Assembly (NCBI GenBank): GCA_963854835.1
Contig: OY978528.1
Location: 56,812,761-56,876,760, forward strand
Length of the DNA: 64,000 bases
Origin: Megamerina dolium
Taxonomy: Eukaryota; Arthropoda; Insecta; Diptera; Megamerinidae
Direction of reading: 5' to 3'
Made by a program: the position numbers and the translations under genes. Under the pieces are notes generated by a model that was not told the origin of the DNA, made no database searches, and saw only the letters and a program-made list of their open reading frames with translations. Shown one piece after another: positions 1 through 12,080 of the stretch (position 1 is the stretch's first letter; the number at the start of each line of letters is the position of its first letter).

Positions 1-845
1 GTAAAATTGAATATTCTCAAATGTAGTCACAGCAGCGATGGCAGCAAATCAACACATACATACATTCTATTTCAGTCTATTTTATACGAGTATTGGGTGG
101 CTGTCTTGGTTGGTTGTCTATCTAGCTAAGTAAGTATCTGTTCGCCAGTCTATTGCATGTTGTCATAATATTGCATAATATTTATTTATGTCTATATGAA
201 AATAAATACATATTACATATCATATACTCTCAACGTTGATGGCACTCTATTGACGCACACATAATCATACATGCATATGGATGTGGATATGAAGCATCAT
301 TTTTATAAAAATATATTTTCTATTTTTCTTCTTCTTATTATTTACTTTGTGTTACTTTAGCTCCGTCTATTATTTTCTTTCACAAAACAGCTTTTCTCCC
401 TTTTTTGTTTTGTTGTTTTTTTTTTTTTTTGTGTGAAAAGTGCCACTTCATATTTTCCCTTCGTCATGTGATATGTAGCTTTAAAAAGTATGATGCAGTA
501 GTGATAGATGAATGCATGTCATATATTCTAGTGTATGCAATCTATATGTATATGAGAATTATGACATGTGTGCTTGTTGTTTATTTATTTTTATTATGGA
601 AATGCAGAGAGAGAGTGTGTGTGTACGTGTGTATGTGTTTGTAACTTTAATCCAAGCAATATGTTAATATATTTTGTCTATAGATTATTCTGTTATTCAC
701 TCTCCCACCACAATTCATCTAAAATCGGTCAGCCAGACAATCATTTGGTTTTTTTTGTACTCTTTGTTAATGTTGATGCTTCGAATAGTTTTAATAATGT
801 TTTTATTGTTTGTCTGACTGACTAACTGACTACCTTCTTCGTCGT

Positions 846-870
846 CATCATCATCATCATCATCATCATC
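846..870. repeat. (CAT)n microsatellite
   Basis: About eight uninterrupted CAT units, read directly. No associated coding frame is convincing. Confidence 0.9.
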
Positions 871-3800
871 AATGGATCATTGAAATTGTAATAAGTATTG
901 CGATATAAAAATATAAGTACTTTAAAATCCCATTGAATTGAATACTATAAGAGGATTTCAAGTACTTTTGGCAGTACTTTGTATTTTCCTTTTTTCATTT
1001 ATAATATAATTTGCTTTGCTCATACAATACAATACAATACATCTAATGTAGTGCAATTGAAGAGTGTAGTATCGAAATTTTCAAGTACTAAATAAATACC
1101 ACCTTTTACTTATAATACTTGCACACGACTAGAAGTAAGGGCAAAGCGTTGCCAATAAAGAAATTTTCGTAGTCAAATCAACAGTAACAATTGCAATTCG
1201 AATATCACTAAAGCGATTTAGGTTTTGTTAGACTCACATACATTTTGTTGAATCGATGAGATACCAACGCTCTGAAACTGCCGAAATAAAAATGAATACA
1301 AATTTTTGAAGGATTTCTACGAGGCATTCAATCAAATCTAATACATTGTGGATGCACACATTAACAAACTTCAGTGATATATTTCCAATAAATTAATGCC
1401 ACAAGATTTTTGTCATTTCGAATTGACTGTTTTACGTAGATAACTACCAAAGAAGCTTGATCAAGGTTATCTGGGTGCTACTTTGTGCCAAATATGTATA
1501 CATATAATAATGTTCGCAACTCCATATTTCAATGTCATTATACATATACTTGTACATATGTACACCATAAATAATAGTGATAAGTTGTAATACTAATTTC
1601 AACATCATTAACAGTATGTAGTCATAATAATGATGACAGTCAGTAACTACTCATAAATGTAGGTACGACGAGTACATACGTGAAAATGCAGCAAAAATGG
1701 TCATAAAAATCAATTAAAATCTCAACACCTTACTTGTTTAATTACTCGTATTACGGTCGTCATGGTCAAAACTACCATCAGTACCAATTGTGGCAATATG
1801 TTTGGTTTCACTTTCTATCAATTTATAGATATGTATTTATATGCAAAATTTTTTCTTCATTTAAGCCAACACAAAAAAAAAAAAACAAAAAAACTATAAC
1901 CAATATTATTGCTATGCAATTAAATGCTATTCAATAATAATATCTGCAATAATGATAAAAAAATTAAAAAACAATCAAATGAAAATAAGCAAGGAAAATA
2001 TACTAATCATTATTATTTGTTTGGTAAATTGCAAATATCTACATATATTAAAAACAGCAACATTAGCATCAAGTGCGTATAATCACCTGCTGCTGCTGCT
2101 GCTGTTGCTATGTAAGTAGTATTGGTAAGTATTGTATTGCAAAATATGTTGCAGAAACCAATTTGAATGGACCTTCCTTCCTCACTCATTCACAATCACA
2201 AACTGATCAGTGGGTTGTGGCAATTTTTAATTACTTACATTCACACATAGCAAGTAATGACAGTGAATAGTGTCCGCAAGTAATGTTAATGATAATAAAA
2301 AGAAGAAGCAGAAGAAGAAGAAAACAAAAACACAAAAAAAAAAACGTTTACTAATAATTATTTCAATGCAAGAGTACATTACAAATGTTTCATATATATC
2401 TATATAAATCAGTTATTATTGTACCCAGCTATTATGAGTAACATTAATTAACGTCGCCACATGACCGACCATTTTAATTGACCATACGCTAGTAACCATT
2501 GACATTGTGCTATTTTTTTTGCAATCAATAATAGCAATATTTAATCTTTTTATTATACGGTATTTATTTTATTTGAGAAAATTTGGGTTTACTACTAAAA
2601 TTAACGTACTTGCTTCAGCCGACATAGTTTTGAGTTGATCGAAAAATAATAGACCAAGTTAAAATGATAATAAAAAATTGTTGTCAGTTCTGAAATAATC
2701 TTATCAACTAGTTAGTATCAAAAGTAGTTACTAGATTTTCTTTTTCACAGATAAAATTTCGGGTAAATAAGAAAAATTTTCAACAATAAATTAAAAAAGG
2801 TATTGAAAAGGCATTGAAACTTGTATATTTCAAATATGTATTTGGTCTATTTGATCTACGTAACTAAGTAAACATTTTTTGAATATTTAAATAATTGTTT
2901 CTTGTATGAAACAAAATTTTATTTCGTTTGACAGAATACCAAATTTTCATTATAAGTTAAGAAATTGTGAATTGGCTTAAAATCTACACAGATCATATTG
3001 AATGTAGTAGTGCTGCTTTCAGTTTCTCATAAAATGCCTATTTATGACATACACTTAAATTTTGAGGAGAAAATGAATGCGAAGGGTGAATGGGAATTTT
3101 ATTTGGATGCCCCCTAAAATGTGAAGATGGATGGGGGAAAAATTAATGCGACTTGGCCTTACATTTAAATTCTTTTAAGGCGATTTCTGGACAGCTATGT
3201 GGTTGTTTGTCAATTTTCAGATAGGTTTTCTTTCATTTTGTATGTATTCTTGGATGTAGAGGGTTCGGCATTCTTAGAGCTCGTTTTGTGTGGCAGTCCC
3301 ATTAAGACGTGAAGATAGCGAGTAAGTACATATGTTTGGGAAAAATATTGAAGATGGAAAAGTAATGAGTTTTTTTTTATAATTTAATACAATAATTTTA
3401 ATACATATTGCATCTTATAAGATGTGCACAATTTAATCAGGTAATCAATTACAATTTTAATATTTTCCATATTTATATTGCAACGTATGAAAATGTGCAT
3501 ACAAATGTATGTGGATTTGAATAAAAAATAAAACGAATTACAAGGAAAAAAATTACAAATAATTATTTCCTCAATTCGCAGCATAAATTAATATTAATTT
3601 CTCCTCAAATTGTATGATTTCTATTTGTTTCAACAAATCAAATACAAGAAGAAGCTAAATTTGTAAATTTCGAAAGGAGCTTTTTCCTTTCAATATGCAA
3701 TGAAAGTTGTTTCGCTCTTACAATAATATTTATACAACATATACAACATTTTCGAATATACATAGTAGATACACTATACACTATTGCCATGGTAAACTTT

Positions 3801-4083
3801 TAATATTAACCATATACTAATACTAATTAAATGAGTACGCGTTAAAATTGACTATAGATGGTAATAAAAAATCATACAATATTGGTATGTATAAATGTAT
3901 GCGGCTGCAAATAAATATAATAATTTCAAATTAAACAATTTTCATACGCATGGGAATTAAATGGCATCTTTGTTAATACTATTAATATATTTGTTGTACT
4001 GTTCAGATATGTATGCACTTATATATGGAAGAAAGAAATGTATATAAAAAAGCAGAAAAAAAAAAATATTACAAGCTTGTATG

Positions 4084-4122
4084 CGCTATATGAAGAAGTA
4101 AAAGAAGAAGAAGAAGAAGAAG
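4084..4122. repeat. (GAA)n-rich microsatellite
   Basis: Interrupted GAA/AAG units, read directly. Similar purine tracts occur at 2305-2330 and 16663-16690. Confidence 0.85.
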
Positions 4123-4964
4123 TCGTTATATGAAAATGGTGCTCTGTTGGTTATCTTGGATTCGGGAATAAGTACCATAAATAATATATTTCTTCAGCTA
4201 AGTTCCTCAACGATAACGTAACTGTTAAAAAGTCGATCTTACTACAAATCCATCTAATGACGACATTTCTTTCCCAACCAAGTACTTTTTATTTGCTATA
4301 GGGACGCCACTTATTTGTAAACAATCAATAGCCAATATAAAATAACAAAACAAACCCACCCAATTACCAACTGTCAAATATGAATATAACCACAAGTGGC
4401 ATTTATTTAGCTCAAACTCTATGAGTTTAAAATATGGGTCATTTATTCGTAGATTACGATAAAATTGAATAAATTTTTTAATTAGAATTGCAAATTGAGA
4501 GACGTTTTTATAATTATTAAATTTTTGCAAATTACCTGATGATGAAGCACAATTTTTTTATCCATTTCTACATTGTGGTGTTATTTCGATATCTCGAGAA
4601 TTTAAATGTTTGACGATAACAACGGCCCTTCAAGATAATGAGATTTTACGCCATTGTACAATTTTTGTGGGACTATGAAAACGATCATTTTTATGTGGAC
4701 CGAATGACCAAAGCCAATTGCCAAATGTGTCAAAAAGTCGTTGGAAGTTGCGCCAAAGCATTAAAACTGGCAAAAGGTCTCACAACAATCATTTATATAA
4801 TATTATATTCTATATATAACGTCATGGTCCAAACAATAACAGTTTAATAATAAATCGCAAATTTTATTCTTTTTTTCCACATTTGCTTTGGAAACGATAA
4901 AATGTATAACCGTGTAGAAGTATAACGTGAAATATTAATGTCACCATAATCATTCTATTCATTT

Positions 4965-5115
4965 GATGTTGATATACATTGTTGCTATTGAATTATCTCT
5001 CTTGTTGTCACTCCAAATGTGTATATGCAATATTATATTATTGAGAAAGAGCTAATCATGATGTTGATACACATTGTTGCTATTGAACTATTTCTCTTGC
5101 TGTCATTCGATGTGT
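4965..5115. repeat. diverged tandem duplication, period about 95 bp
   Basis: The block beginning GATGTTGATATACATTGTTG at 4965 recurs at about 5060 as GATGTTGATACACATTGTTG. Both copies continue through CTATTGAA, a TCTCTTG pyrimidine stretch and TGTCA. The two copies differ at several positions. A weaker third echo (TGTTGCTATTATTGATG) lies near 5210. There is no coding potential. Confidence 0.65.
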
Positions 5116-8100
5116 GAGAGGTAATATAATACTATTGCATTAGAATAATTATGTTGACGGTGTTGTTTTGTCAAAATGATGATGTTAATGATGCTAATGT
5201 TGATTTGTACTGTTGCTATTATTGATGGCATGACATATGTCTGTTTGTTTATTCTAATTAGCATACGAACGGACTGGATGTCAAGCATTAAATCAATATT
5301 GATGAATTTGATGCGTGCATGTTTCTATGTTTGTATACATGTATTCGTACATTCATTTCATTATGTATACCTTAAAGCTATTTTATATTTTATCATCTAT
5401 TATACATGCACATACATACATATACATATATTTGATATGGTAAGTTATTTTAAATTTGCTTAATTTAATCTAGCTAACAAAATTTACCAAATAAAACAAC
5501 AAGATGGAAATGTGCGTGAATAAAACCATAAATCGTAAAACCATAAGCATTGAAATAATACAAAAAGAAGAAGACGGACTAGAAGAAAAGGCATTAAGAT
5601 CAATGAAAAACAATAGAAAATTAAACAGCCACAAAAAATGAGAAGATAGAATAAATAAAAACAAAATAAATTTAAATTAAATCATTTAATGCTTGTCATT
5701 AGCTGTTAATGGATATGACCATACAAACAAATATATATGTATACACACCCATACACATTAATAATATTCATACTCTGTTGCCCGTCATACACTCATCTCA
5801 TTAAAAATTATTCTTAAGTATGAAGCAAAACTTTCTCTTAACATTGGTACGTGTTTGTTGTTATTATTAGATGCTGTAGTTGTTAAGCCTAAGATTTGCA
5901 GTATCCATTACTATACTATAACGCTACAGGGTGTATTTTCGCTTCAGTGACTGAATGAGTATTTGTTTGTTTGTGTGTCTACACAACAACTAATTATGAT
6001 GAAAAATCTATAAATGTTTATAGTTTGTTATTGTTGTTTTATTTTGTTATTTTCTAATTCTTATTCACTTTTGATTTTTATTTTTAATGTGTGGTAATAT
6101 AAATTGTTGCTATGGCTTTTAACGACTCGTACTTTAGAGCATGGATGCCCAAAGAAAATATATTTGGAGAGAAATAAGAGTCAAATAACAGTAAGAATAA
6201 CGATCATAACAACATCAACGACTGCGAAGCTACTTCTGAATATTTGAATGCGAAACATTTTAAAGCCCTAACAACTTATAACCAAATGTTGCAGTGACGA
6301 ATTAGCTACATAATAAGAGAACAATACTATAGTGATTGATATAGGACAACTTATAAGTTAGACAACAATAAGAAGTATACATACTCGAAAATGAGTTAAT
6401 TACTCTAAGTAGTATGCTTTCTTGCATCTCGTGTAACATTTTTGGTTGTTGTTAAAGACCCATACAGTCTCCACGCTTCTCGTAAAGAGCCAATAGAGTC
6501 AATTCAACTTTTGGCAGGCTTTGCCTTTTCAAAGTGTAATAGTATATTAGTAATATAAATGAAATCTATATTTATCTTTGTAATGGCAATTTTATATAGG
6601 CCATAGCTGGTTGAATTTATTAATACGTTTCAACATTTTACGCAATTAATCATAGGAATTTATAGGTAAGTACAACGTATGTATAGGTGAATGAATGGTA
6701 GAATAATTAAAAAGAACTACAAAAAAATAGCAACAATATTGAGGTGTAATTCATTTTTACAACATATACTGAGAATAATATGTATAATGAGCTGATTTTA
6801 AGTGTCAAAATAATATTTTCAAACAATTTATAATTATTTATTTTTTACAGATTTGTACTTCTATGAATTATTAGTATTTATTTATATTTCATGAATTCTT
6901 TAGGATTGAAAAAAGAAAAAAACTATTATTATAATTAGTTGCAGCTATAGACCTTTCAGCCCATCTTCTCTTCCAGTAACGTAGTGTGTATATAAAATTT
7001 AGATAGCATTTGAAATGTAACTCATGTTTGCTGACTCCGAATGGAATCTTTTTCAGTGTAATGTGTCTGAGAAACTGTTAATGATATTCAGGTGCGAGTG
7101 GATACCGTTAAAAAAGTACGAGAATATTGTTTTTGAAAAAAAGTGCTATGGGGCTTGGATCATACCAGTTCGCTTAAGTCGGTTAAACATTATAATATTT
7201 TGTTATGCGTTTTATCCATGGCAAAATAGATATATGTATTTTAACGCAACGAAAACATTGGACACGATTAATTTTTTGTAAATTGGCAAAACTAAATAAA
7301 CAAATTAAGCTATTGATAAAAATTACAATAATTAATTTTATTTGATAGTAAGCCGAAAAATATGGCCTTGAAATCATAGAAAATAAAATTATACACTTCA
7401 AACGTTTCACATAAATTTAATAATTAAATATTGCTTAGTTGGTGCAAATGCGAATTGGTGAAGAAGTATAGGAAGATATACCTACTTACCACTTATGGGA
7501 GATAGAAATAAATATATATTAGAGTGATTCAAAAACGGATTTTTTAATAATGAGAAAACGTGGGTTGGTAAACCAGTAAAGTGTATGCAAAAGTTTAGCT
7601 GGATGAATAAATTCATTAATTTTAGTATTAAGATCTCAGCTTGCAACAAAAGACAATTGAGCGCAAATTTTTTTCACAGTTTACTGATCTAACGGTGTAA
7701 CTCTTCCGAACTATTCGAATCAACCAGCCTAATATATCTACAATCATATATGCATTAACAATTTCCATTATTTTTGCAATTATGCTTTAAACGGTTTTGT
7801 ATAAAAATATTATAATTAACAAATTCATTAAATGCTACAACTCACGATACCGTTTGCAAAATGTGCAAAAAAATGAAAAAAAAATAACCCAAAATCGATT
7901 GTATTATCTTTGAAGGTTATGTTGATCTAATCAAAATGATACTACTTACTTCCCACGATTACTATGTACATATTTATGCAATCTCATAAAAATTTATTTC
8001 TTTTATATTATTGCATAATACTTATATGCTCGTGCAATGACAAGGTGATTTTTTAGCAACTTTCTTTTTTGCAACACTGTTTTTTGTAACTCAGCAGCTC

Positions 8101-8207
8101 AGCTGTTTTCGTGTAACAATCGATTCGGCGCCGTTCGCAGAAACTGGGATTCTGTTACTCCACTACATGGAAAATTTTGCGAAAGGATTGGGGTGTAAAA
8201 CCTAATA

Positions 8208-8216
8208 AAATACATA
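8208..8216. repeat. SINE target-site duplication, left copy
   Basis: AAATACATA here is identical to 8586-8594 on the other side of the SINE. Confidence 0.75.
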
Positions 8217-8585
8217 AAAAAAAATAAAAATAAATATGTGGCACTTAAAGCCCTAAAGGGCTCATTGGCCGAGCTTCTCTTCCATTACTGTTGTGCGTCT
8301 TAAATTTGGACAGTATTAGAAGGGACCTACTTATTTTAGCCGGTTACGAACGGCAGAACCCTTGTGACATCACTTTTTCTGAGCTTTGTCACAGAGTTCT
8401 TTTAGAAGCTTTTTCATGGCAAGTTGTTATTGTCGGAAGAATCGCCAATTGCTTGCCGACAGGTGGGTACCATTCGAAAGAAAAATCTTATCGATATTAA
8501 ATTTGTTATGCTTCAGCCGGGGATTGAACCACGACCTACAGATCAGAAGGCGAACACACTAACCACTGAGCTACGGCATCCACAC
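8217..8585 (-). mobile_element. tRNA-derived SINE, most complete copy
   Basis: The minus strand starts at 8585 with a tRNA-like head: an A box within GCCGTAGCTCAGTGGTTAG (about 8577-8559) and a B box within GTGGTTCAATCCCC (about 8533-8520). The acceptor ends do not pair, so this is not a working tRNA gene. A body of about 290 bp follows; it is shared with 35461-35750 and, more weakly, 56480-56700. The 3' end on the element's strand is T-rich. The 9-bp duplication AAATACATA flanks it at 8208-8216 and 8586-8594, the mark of reverse-transcription-primed insertion. The host is a Tc1/mariner-like transposase frame, so the SINE arrived later. The short plus-strand frames here are only shadows. Confidence 0.8.
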
Positions 8586-8594
8586 AAATACATA
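8586..8594. repeat. SINE target-site duplication, right copy
   Basis: AAATACATA, identical to 8208-8216. The transposase reading resumes immediately after it, so removing the SINE and one copy restores continuity. Confidence 0.75.
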
Positions 8595-8886
8595 TTATTC
8601 AAGAATTGAAGCCACACGACCTACCATAACGGCTCACTTTTGGCACTTTTGGGCTTTGACAAAGTTGGATGAAGATCCACTTTTTATCGCTCATTTCTGC
8701 TTGAATGGATACGTGAACAATCAAAATTGTCGTATTTGGTGTCAAGAGCAGCCAGAAGCAATGCAAGAACTGCCAATGTATCCCGAAAAATGCTCTGTTT
8801 GGTGTGGATTATGGGCCGGTGCCATCATTGGACCGTACTTTTTCAAAGACAACGATTTCCAGTTACTTTTAAGTTCATTTCTCAGG

Positions 8887-8990
8887 CCAGCAAAATGTCG
8901 ACTAATAATCAACCCTGTAGGGACACTGTTTGCGCTAGGAGTGAAATTTATAAAAACGTCAATTGCGCAGGAGAACCCATTTAAGGGGTA
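8887..8990 (+). repeat. dispersed repeat fragment, copy 1
   Basis: Contains TAGGGACACTG, then GGAGTGAAATTTATAAAAAC, a GCAGGAGA stretch and CCCATTTAAGGGG. A diverged copy lies at 24785-24865. The family is not recognised; it could be the end of a transposon. Confidence 0.45.
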
Positions 8991-9891
8991 AACATAGAGG
9001 ATTAGGATATTCAGCAAAAATGTTGGGGAGAAAAAATTAATTAATTAATAATTAATTAATAATTAATTAATTTTTTCTTGTGGTTGTGTTGGTAGTTGGT
9101 AGTTTTCATTAGAAATCTAAAGAGAACATTTACTGTGGAGTGTATTTCCTCATTCATAAGATAGTGATAAAAAGGAGATTTTTTAGTTCAAAGTGTTACT
9201 ATACAACAATTTCTCTTTTAATGTTATACATATTGAAATAAGATTATGAAAAACTCTTTTTTTCTTTTTATCATGAAAAAAAAACGCACGATAATACTTG
9301 TGATATAGTTTAAAATTAAAAAGAGAATATTATTTAAATAGTAAAATGTTAATTTTTAAGAAAAAAAAAAATAAAAATCAACGCATTCAAAAGATGATTT
9401 AAGATAAATTAATATTTTCTTTGTTCTATTCTTCTTCAGCAAATAAACTCATTATAAAATTATATACGGATGGTATCTTAAACGAAAAAAAAAAAACAAT
9501 CACTAATTATTAATTATTCTATGGCATTGGTAGTGTAATTATGTAAATGTAAATTGTCTTCAAAATATATAGGTACCCACATATGGAATAAAGAACAATG
9601 AGAATATGACGAAACATAATGGTGGTGGCTATCACCAACAACAGCATGACACAATTCACTTGAAAATTGGTATTACTTTTGAGTTGTTAAAGCAATATGG
9701 TAGAAGGAAGTTACTCATTTATAATTCGTATATATGCAATGGTATATGGTAACTGAGTGCTGAGAGAATTAATTATGAACACCAAAAATATTGTACTTAC
9801 AAATATTAGATTTTTCGCCATTTTTATATATAATACTAGTACAATATACATACAATACAAAATATTATTCTTGAAGGAGAGAAAGATTTAT
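8991..9891. other. noncoding AT-rich spacer
   Basis: Holds a palindrome-prone TTAATTAATAATTAA tandem tract at about 9035-9075. The rest is A/T runs with no recognised gene. Confidence 0.6.
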
Positions 9892-10909
9892 ACAGGGTGG
9901 TCCAAATACAAGTTTCTTTTTAAAAGTTAGTAAAAGAATGAACAAAAATTAAAACACTTTCGGTATATTATTGGTTTATTCGAAAAAGCAAATATTTCCA
10001 TTATTTTAAAAGACCTTAGTGACGGTTTCTGGCTCCACCTCACGAATGGCTTGCACGATATGCACCTTAAGGAGCTGAATCGTTAATGGATTGCTCGCAT
10101 GACATTTGTTCTTCATGGAGCCTACAAAAAAAGTCGAATGGCGTCAAGTCGCATCTCCAATGTGCCCATTTAACATTGCCAACATGGCTGATAACAGGAC
10201 TACCGAAGTTGAAGCGCAAAAGATTGATTGTGGTACTACTTGGGCTAGACAATATTAACTTTGGAAATATGTTTGCATTATTTCCCCAACATTGTTCAAG
10301 CGCAAAGAGATTCATTTCGTTCCGCGGAGATATGATACGAGGGCTGCCTTTTTTAAAAAGTATGACAATGCATTTGGATATTATCAAAAATGATGTTATT
10401 GTTTGTCAAAGTATTCTCCATGAAGATTTATACACTTTTGCATGCACTCAAACCAATTGTCGAAGCACCTTTACCACTCCGACTGAGACATCTCCAAAAT
10501 ATGGTTTTTGTTGGGTTTCGCTTGGCTTGGAAGACCCACTCGGTCGATTGCTCTTTTGTTAAGGTCTCATACGATACATCTATTATTCGTCACCTCTCAC
10601 GATCTTATAAACGTTTTTCGAAGCACCGCGATCAAATTTTTTCATCATTTCTTTGCATCAATCGATACGAGCCTTTTCTTTTTGAGAGATTGTTAAATTA
10701 TGCGGGATCTAATGAAAACAAATCTTTCTGACAGCTAAGTGTTCATGCAATATCGAATGCATGGTGGTGAATCTAATGCTCAAGGATGCCTCTATCTCAC
10801 GGTATGTCACATGACGATCTTTCGTTATCAAGTTTTCCAGAGGTAACGAGCATTCACTGTAAAAATAATATATGATTTAAAAAAACCCCCACTAAATGGT
10901 CCACCCTGT
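9892..10909 (-). mobile_element. TIR-bounded mosaic Tc1/mariner-superfamily transposon
   Basis: The ends are inverted: the left reads ACAGGGTGGTCCAAATA and the right, reverse-complemented, reads ACAGGGTGGACCATTTAGT. Flanks are ...TTTAT on the left and TTATT... on the right. On the minus strand, 10850 down to about 10500 resembles a mariner transposase: an HTH stretch, an NLSKRK stretch after a degraded entry motif, KNVYKIV then GDE (first catalytic D) followed by stops, and EQSTEWVFQ. Nearer the left end, 10160-9990 resembles a different insect family: VKWAHWRCDLTPFDFF, then NPLTIQLLKVHIVQAIREVE. Several stops and frameshifts make it non-functional. The two halves could come from recombination or a nested insertion; the order of events is not visible. 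Confidence 0.65.
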
Positions 10910-11579
10910 TTATTCATATAATTCTTGGTAGATATGTTTTTCAGTACAAACAAATGCTGTATGCTTGCTTCGTATTCGTTTAATGTATTTTTAATTTGAT
11001 ACCATAATTACAGTCAAGTCAAATAAGTCAATGTACGCGTACATACAACAATATTTTTGACTCTTTCAACTAACTATTGTTAGATATTATAATTTTTTGC
11101 TTGCTGGTATAATAAAATATTTGTAAATAGTTTTCCAAGTTTTGCTTCTTTTTCTTCCTCTTCTTCATTATGATTTTGGTCTATGATTTAAAGACAACAT
11201 TCTTTTACTATAAGTATTTTAAATAAGTAATAACAATTGTTGTTGTAGTTGTTGGGAAAACATTTTTTTAGCTAAGTATTTTCGTTGTTTTGTGCTTTGC
11301 TCTTGTCTCTTCGTAAGGGAATTTGCCTTTGGGTACCCATTTGTAAAACACCGGATTTTCATGTAATTACTCGTGCGTTGAGCTTATTATTAAAAGCTGA
11401 CCTAATTTTTTTATGAAACTTTTTGGAAAGTTATTGTTGTAGACGCACGCACTTTGTAGTATTCTAACTCATATTTTTACGTTATTGTACTTGCAATGGT
11501 TTCTTACATGTAGATATTTCTTCTTTGACAATTACGAATAACAACAATTTAGCTTGGTCATACCATCACATGTAGGCAG
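10910..11579. other. noncoding AT-rich spacer
   Basis: No recognised gene or transposon. Contains a TTCTTTTTCTTCCTCTTC pyrimidine tract near 11145. Confidence 0.55.
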
Positions 11580-12080
11580 ACATGGTATTGTAGAAACAAT
11601 ACTTTTGTACTGGATGTAGGCGTAATTTTCATCCGATATGTATGAGAGGTAGATGTGATTTTAATACGATTAGGCTCATTTTTAAATATATCTTTTAGTT
11701 AGTAAATCTAATTACATATACCAAGTTTAAATTCGCAAAGTGTGATAATACACATACAACAACATACTTTTGTATGGGAGCAAGGCGCAGTTTTCAATCG
11801 ATTTTGTCTATTTATAAACTCGTCCATTTGTTGGCGAAAATAATCTCTTATATAATAATTTTCAACCTGATATCTCTAGAATTGCAGCATTTATCATGTG
11901 AACAGTTGGACAGATAGACAGATAGACGTGACTAAATCGACTTGAACCATGGTTGTAATCACTAATGGATATACAGACTTTGCTAAATCGACTTGGATCA
12001 GCATTGTGATGAATAATATATATAGTTGTACATATTTGTTACCTCTCCTTATGGGTATTACAAACAAAAGCAAGAACCTT
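11580..12080 (+). mobile_element. Helentron/DINE-like repeat fragment
   Basis: Holds repeated cores of the form GTAGGCGTAATTTTCATCCG (11594), GGTAGATGTGATTTTAATACG (about 11648) and AAGGCGCAGTTTTCAATCG (about 11783), each after a TGTATGR tract. It ends with GGACAGATAGACAGATAGAC, then two CTAAATCGACTTG motifs and CTCCTTATGGGTATTAC. GACAGAYAGAC followed by CTAAATCGACT is typical of dipteran DINE-1-type ends as I know them. No coding frame. Confidence 0.5.

Larger units (their letters stand above)
1..8040. other. AT-rich noncoding DNA, no gene recognised
   Basis: No frame here has recognisable protein motifs. The longest frames (4225-4530 on minus, 4638-4847 on plus) are about 70-100 codons and look like chance frames. 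The stretch holds many simple repeats: a T run near 415-430, CAT repeats at 846-870, CTG at 2089-2105, GAA-type runs near 2305-2330 and 4084-4122, and a diverged tandem duplication at 4965-5115. It could be intron or intergenic DNA; the sequence does not decide which. Confidence 0.6.
8041..8870 (+). mobile_element. decayed Tc1/mariner-superfamily transposon split by a SINE
   Basis: The plus strand encodes pieces of one DDE transposase on both sides of the SINE at 8217-8585. Before it, about 8150-8210 reads as STTWKILRKDWGVKPNKIH, the end of the DNA-binding domain. After it, 8591-8625 resumes with IQELKPHDLP, and 8656-8860 gives LTKLDEDPLF, then AHFCLNGYVNNQNCRIW and SVWCGLWAGAIIGPYFF. Insect relatives carry SDEAHF at the catalytic position; here the residues before AHF are F-I, so the acidic residue is lost. 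The left end may be near CAAGGTGATTTTTTAGC at 8041, typical of a terminal repeat, but no matching right end was found because similarity stops near 8870. Frameshifts show it is dead. Confidence 0.7.

Noticed and set aside
4225..4530. 101-codon minus-strand frame
   Set aside because: No recognised domain, AT-driven composition (Lys, Asn, Ile, Phe, Leu) and no splice or promoter context.
4638..4847. 69-codon frame with a CQMC pair, faintly like a BED zinc finger
   Set aside because: The second His/Cys pair and the usual aromatic spacing are missing, and no neighbouring hAT transposase is present.
8515..8580. Possible tRNA gene on the minus strand
   Set aside because: A and B boxes are present, but the acceptor ends do not pair and the sequence continues into a repeated body with target duplications, so it is a SINE head.
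10086..10562. 158-codon plus-strand frame
   Set aside because: It lies antisense to transposase-derived sequence read on the minus strand, and its peptide has no recognised domain.
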